DNA from: SVQP01 sp045594445
GTDB lineage: Bacteria > Bacillota > Clostridia > Oscillospirales > CAG-272
Assembly (NCBI GenBank): GCA_045594445.1
Contig: JAZNYL010000056.1
Coordinates: 1-15,712, forward strand
Direction: 5' to 3'
DNA: 15,712 bases
In this document: one piece after another, positions 13,580-15,712 of the stretch
Layout: each line of letters opens with the position of its first letter
Position numbering within the stretch: the first letter of the stretch is position 1
Made by a program: the position numbers and the translations under genes
Notes under the pieces: generated by a model
What the model saw: the letters and a program-made list of their open reading frames with translations, nothing else
Told to the model about the DNA's origin: nothing
The model's database searches: none

Positions 13580-13666
13580 GCGGGTATGGCGGAATTGGCA
13601 GACGCGCTAGATTCAGGTTCTAGTGGGGGCAACTTCGTGGAGGTTCAAGTCCTCTTACCCGCACCA
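13580..13666 (+). tRNA. tRNA-Leu (anticodon CAG)
   Basis: An 87-nt class II tRNA with encoded CCA. Acceptor GCGGGTA pairs with TACCCGC. The anticodon stem is CTAGA/TCTAG with loop TTCAGGT, so CAG is at 13614-13616, and it has a long variable arm and T-arm GGAGG-TTCAAGT-CCTCT. It reads CUG codons. A small inverted repeat (ACGGTAC at 13547, GTACCGT at 13568) in the 36-nt spacer probably helps processing of the joint transcript. Confidence 0.95.
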
Positions 13667-13670
13667 AAAA

Positions 13671-13705
13671 GAAACACCGAGGAAAATCCTCGGTGTTTTC
13701 TTTTT
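13671..13705 (+). terminator. Terminator of the tRNA-Leu operon
   Basis: GAAACACCGAGGA pairs with TCCTCGGTGTTTT around AAA, a stem of about 12 bp, followed by CTTTTT. It is the inner part of a longer palindrome that includes the tRNA 3' end. Confidence 0.88.
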
Positions 13706-13708
13706 GTC

Positions 13709-13735
13709 GCGGGTAAGAGTTTATGAAGGAACTCC
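13709..13735 (-). repeat. Inverted copy of the tRNA-Leu(CAG) 3' end
   Basis: GCGGGTAAGAG (13709-13719) is the exact reverse complement of CTCTTACCCGC (13652-13662), the acceptor and half of the T-stem of tRNA-Leu(CAG). Beyond it GAAGGAACTCC resembles the remaining T-arm in reverse with inserted bases. Together with the terminator it makes a palindrome from 13652 to 13719. Confidence 0.8.
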
Positions 13736-13788
13736 TTCGAGCTCGTTGCATATCGAACAGTTAAAATAAAGCAAACTCCGCGCTCGAC

Positions 13789-13820
13789 AAAAGCCATGCA
13801 TCAAAAGATGCCTGGCTTTT
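13789..13820. repeat. Intergenic hairpin A
   Basis: AAAAGCCA (13789-13796) pairs with TGGCTTTT (13813-13820), and GCATC with GATGC inside, with one mismatch between helices and an AAAA loop. Terminator-like in shape but without a U-run outside the stem. It is directly followed by a tRNA-Leu 3'-end copy. Confidence 0.6.
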
Positions 13821-13822
13821 AC

Positions 13823-13840
13823 GGTTCAAGTCCTCTTTAC
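13823..13840 (+). repeat. Direct partial copy 1 of the tRNA-Leu 3' end
   Basis: GGTTCAAGTCCTCTTTAC repeats the tRNA-Leu(CAG) T-loop and 3' T-stem at 13642-13658 with one extra T. The upstream body of a tRNA is absent, so it is not a gene. Confidence 0.75.
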
Positions 13841-13856
13841 TTCAGATTAGCGAAAC

Positions 13857-13906
13857 CGCGCCTGACCGAGGCGCGTAGCAAAAGACCGCGGGGGGACGCG
13901 GCTTTT
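13857..13906. repeat. Intergenic hairpins B and C, GC-rich
   Basis: Two adjacent hairpins: CGCGCCT/AGGCGCG (13857-13863 with 13869-13875), then AAAAG-A-CCGCG (13880-13890) with CGCGG-CTTTT (13897-13906) around a G-rich loop. The second has the same AAAAG...CTTTTACG outline as hairpin A. The GC content is well above the surroundings. Confidence 0.6.
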
Positions 13907-13924
13907 ACGTCGTCGCGCCGAGAA

Positions 13925-13940
13925 TCAAGTCCTCTTACCC
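13925..13940 (+). repeat. Direct partial copy 2 of the tRNA-Leu 3' end
   Basis: TCAAGTCCTCTTACCC matches 13645-13660 of tRNA-Leu(CAG) exactly over 16 bases, then diverges (TAAAT in place of GCACC). Confidence 0.8.
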
Positions 13941-13953
13941 TAAATAATCAAGC

Positions 13954-13985
13954 AAAAAGAAGTCCCCGTAAAAGGGGACCTCTTT
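13954..13985 (-). terminator. Terminator of the DUF1622 gene
   Basis: On the minus strand AAAAGAGGTCCCC pairs with GGGGACTTCTTTT (13 bp with one G-T pair, loop TTTTAC), running into a further U. It begins 6 bp after the stop codon. Confidence 0.88.
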
Positions 13986-13990
13986 TGTGT

Positions 13991-14356
13991 TCATTCTTCT
14001 TTGTTTTGCTCTCCGCTGCTGTTCTTCTTGCTTCCCGTTCCTTTTTTCATTTCAAAATGGATGAGTATGCTGAGCAGAGCGCGCAACAAAATAACCGCTC
14101 CGAGAATATAAAGCTCGTCCATGTTGCGGACAAGCACAGTCTTCAGAATCTCGGCTGCCATCTTGAATTCAAGGCCGGTGGCAAGTCCCTTGGCAAGCCC
14201 ATTCTGCACGTCCAGATTCTTTTTCATAAACGCATTCTGGATAAAATGCCAAAACGCCACCAGAGCCGACCAGAAAACAACGATGATGCCCATAATCTCC
14301 AGGATCGCAATGATGTAGGGAAGTCCGTGCTCCACGGCAATTTCAATGAAGTTCAT
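13991..14356 (-). CDS. DUF1622 family small membrane protein
   Basis: A 121-residue protein of the DUF1622 family, whose function is unknown. Membrane segments lie at about 12-38 (GLPYIIAILEIMGIIVVFWSALVAF is the start) and 81-100 (ELYILGAVILLRALLSILIHF), with a conserved amphipathic part between (LAKGLATGLEFKMAAEILKTVL) and a short charged tail rich in Lys, Ser and Glu. ATG at 14356 follows AGGAGG; longer readings upstream run through the promoter and are not real. It stands alone with its own promoter and terminator, so it is a single-gene transcript. Homologs often have two to three membrane spans, which fits. Confidence 0.88.
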   Translation of the reverse strand: MNFIEIAVEHGLPYIIAILEIMGIIVVFWSALVAFWHFIQNAFMKKNLDVQNGLAKGLATGLEFKMAAEILKTVLVRNMDELYILGAVILLRALLSILIHFEMKKGTGSKKNSSGEQNKEE

Positions 14357-14387
14357 AATACTCCTCCTGTATGGTGACACTAAGAGC

Positions 14388-14416
14388 ATTATATAGTAAG
14401 ATTTGCGCTTTGTCAA
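14388..14416 (-). promoter_or_regulatory. Consensus promoter for the DUF1622 gene
   Basis: On the minus strand a perfect TTGACA (14411-14416), 17-bp spacer and perfect TATAAT (14388-14393). From here to 14511 the sequence is AT-rich, with no feature recognised. Confidence 0.88.
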
Positions 14417-14511
14417 GTCATATTGTACCAAACGTGAAGCAAATTGACTAAAAATGTAACGAAAACATGATGAAAACAAATAAAATTGCATAAATAATCC
14501 CGACTTGCGTC

Positions 14512-14540
14512 TTGACAAAACTATCAAAAGAAGTTATAAT
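14512..14540 (+). promoter_or_regulatory. Consensus promoter for rnfC
   Basis: Perfect TTGACA (14512-14517), 17-bp spacer and perfect TATAAT (14535-14540). The -10 and start region lie in a 30-bp unit that is repeated immediately downstream, giving a second TATAAT at 14565-14570 with only a poor -35 (TTATGA). Confidence 0.87.
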
Positions 14541-14588
14541 ATTATGAGATATCAGTATAGAAGTTATAATATTATGAGATATCAGTAT
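14529..14588 (+). repeat. Tandem 2 x 30 bp repeat over the rnfC promoter
   Basis: Two identical 30-bp copies, 14529-14558 and 14559-14588, each starting AGAAGTTATAATATTATGAG. Identity is complete, so the duplication is recent or conserved by function. Confidence 0.95.
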
Positions 14589-14589
14589 T

Positions 14590-14627
14590 AGCAGGCTTGT
14601 GTGAAAATCTACAAGTCTTGCTTTTTC
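14590..14627 (+). terminator. Terminator-like hairpin in the rnfC leader (candidate attenuator)
   Basis: AGCAGGCTTGT (14590-14600) pairs imperfectly with ACAAGTCTTGCT (14611-14622), followed by five T. It lies inside the rnfC transcript about 30 nt before the ATG, so it could stop most transcripts before rnfC. Confidence 0.55.
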
Positions 14628-14653
14628 TATTAAAAAGAAAGGCGGTCAATATC

Positions 14654-15712
14654 ATGGCGATTTCTTTACGTGGGGTACAAGTACCTCATAGAAAAAACAC
14701 AAAGGATAAGCCTGTCGAAAGAATGACAGATGTGAAAACTGTCACGATACCCATGTCCATGCACATAGGAAAGCCCGCTCGTCCTTGCGTTAAGGTGGGA
14801 GATCCGGTTTGCGTCGGAACAAAAATCGGCGAAGCTGACGGCGCTGTCAGCTCTCCCGTTTATTCCTCTGTTTCGGGTAAGGTGACCAAGATCAAAGACT
14901 TTTTATTATCCAACGGTTCATCTTGTGCTGCCGTTGTCATTGAGTCCGATGGCGAGATGACACCGGATCCTGCGCTTACCGCACCAGCTGTAAGCAGCCG
15001 CGAGCAGCTACTTGATGCGATCCGTGAGAGTGGCGTGGTTGGTCTTGGCGGTGCCGGATTCCCGACACACGTCAAATTCAACGTAGATCCTTCCAAGGTT
15101 GAGTATCTGATCATCAATGGCGCAGAATGCGAGCCCTACGTGACCAGCGACTCCTATACCATGGAAAACCGCGGCGACGATATGGCCTATGCTTTGCGTC
15201 AGATCTGCACGTACTACGGTATCAAAAAGGTGATCATCGGCATTGAATCCAATAAAAAGAATGCGATCGCAGCCATGAAAAAGCTTGGCGAACAGGTCAA
15301 GGATTGCTGCGATTTCAGCGTTAAGGTGCTGCCCACTCTGTATCCCCAGGGCGGTGAAAAGGTGCTTGTATATAAGGCGATCGGTCGCATGATCCCCGTG
15401 GGCAAGCTGCCAATCGACGTGGGCTGCATTGTTATCAACTGCACAACGCTGGCTGCCATCGGCGGCTATCTGCAGACAGGTATGCCTCTGGTCAAGAAGT
15501 GCGTGACTGTGGACGGCGCTACAGTGAAGGAGCCCGGCCTTGTCATTGTTCCTGTCGGAACCTCCATGCAGGACGTCTTTGATTTCTGCGGTGGCTTGAC
15601 TGCGCAGCCCGCAAAGCTGATTTACGGCGGACCCATGATGGGTATTACCGTTCCGAATGCAGAGGCACCGATCATGAAAAACACCAACGCGATTCTTGCG
15701 TTGAGCGAAAAG
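14654..15712 (+). CDS. rnfC: Rnf electron transport complex subunit C (3' end cut by window)
   Basis: 353 codons are open to the window edge, so the gene is partial only at its C-terminus. RnfC is the NADH/flavin and iron-sulfur subunit of the membrane Rnf complex, which couples electron transfer between ferredoxin and NAD+ to an ion gradient. The N-terminus has an RnfC barrel-sandwich part (MAISLRGVQVPHRKNTKDKP, then GAVSSPVYSSVSGKVTKI). The flavin/NADH-binding region has GLGGAGFPTHVKF, NGAECEPYVTSD, YPQGGEKVL and YGGPMMG, all family signatures. The two CxxCxxCxxxCP clusters should lie beyond base 15712. ATG at 14654 follows an AAAGGCGG-type site. rnfD, G, E, A and B usually follow in Clostridia, but are not visible. 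Confidence 0.95.
   Translation, partial: MAISLRGVQVPHRKNTKDKPVERMTDVKTVTIPMSMHIGKPARPCVKVGDPVCVGTKIGEADGAVSSPVYSSVSGKVTKIKDFLLSNGSSCAAVVIESDGEMTPDPALTAPAVSSREQLLDAIRESGVVGLGGAGFPTHVKFNVDPSKVEYLIINGAECEPYVTSDSYTMENRGDDMAYALRQICTYYGIKKVIIGIESNKKNAIAAMKKLGEQVKDCCDFSVKVLPTLYPQGGEKVLVYKAIGRMIPVGKLPIDVGCIVINCTTLAAIGGYLQTGMPLVKKCVTVDGATVKEPGLVIVPVGTSMQDVFDFCGGLTAQPAKLIYGGPMMGITVPNAEAPIMKNTNAILALSEK

Noticed and set aside
13706..13990. CRISPR array or complete extra tRNA genes in the repeat-rich gap
   Set aside because: The repeats are tRNA 3'-end fragments and hairpins of differing sequence, with irregular spacing and no D- or anticodon arm.
13796..14377. A 193-codon plus-strand frame across the repeat region and the DUF1622 gene
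   Set aside because: It runs through hairpins, tRNA-end copies and the opposite strand of a recognised gene; the protein has no recognisable domain.
14512..14653. A known riboswitch upstream of rnfC
   Set aside because: The leader is too short and shows only one hairpin with a T-run; no aptamer core was recognised.
14860..15459. Two minus-strand frames inside rnfC
   Set aside because: rnfC is open on the plus strand through the whole stretch and carries the family motifs.

Overview
The window looks like a chromosomal segment of a low-to-mid GC Firmicute, most likely a gut-type member of class Clostridia. Reasons: the rplU-prp-rpmA cluster encodes an L27 with the N-terminal extension typical of Firmicutes together with its dedicated protease; DUF1836 and DUF1622 proteins and an Rnf complex subunit are present; promoters are close to the sigma-A consensus, often with an extended -10. 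No phage, insertion sequence, CRISPR array or rRNA was seen. The placement within Clostridia is inference.

Layout. 1-152: a minus-strand tRNA-Arg(CCU) whose 3' end is followed by a strong hairpin and then a degenerate inverted copy of its own T-arm. 216-1274: a ROK-like transcriptional regulator (minus). 1457-2681: promoter, leader, rplU, prp, rpmA and terminator (plus). 2680-5258 (minus): glpK followed by a lactate/malate dehydrogenase-like gene that lacks the catalytic residues; a hairpin between them can bury the Shine-Dalgarno (SD) sequence of the second gene. 5264-6011: an endonuclease/exonuclease/phosphatase-family gene (plus), convergent with 6006-7160, an alanyl-tRNA editing hydrolase (minus). 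7203-11308 (minus): a complete spermidine/putrescine ABC transporter operon, potABCD, with tightly coupled genes. 11430-11999: an M50 intramembrane metalloprotease (minus), divergent from a DUF1836 gene and a coupled membrane protein gene (12128-13331, plus). 13394-13705: a promoter, tRNA-Leu(GAG), tRNA-Leu(CAG) and a terminator. 13706-13953: a non-coding stretch holding one inverted and two direct partial copies of the tRNA-Leu 3' end, interleaved with GC-rich hairpins. 13991-14416: a small DUF1622 membrane protein (minus). 14512-15712: a promoter with a tandemly duplicated -10 region, a terminator-like leader hairpin, and the start of rnfC, cut by the window end.

How the genes work together. 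Most genes are housekeeping: ribosomal large-subunit proteins and the maturation protease of one of them, tRNA supply and tRNA quality control, glycerol phosphorylation, polyamine uptake, and ion-coupled ferredoxin:NAD+ electron transfer (Rnf). The less ordinary features are the mirrored tRNA 3'-end copies at both tRNA loci, the inactivated dehydrogenase paralog behind an SD-masking hairpin, the five-codon reading frame overlapping the GTG start of potA, and the duplicated promoter plus leader hairpin before rnfC.
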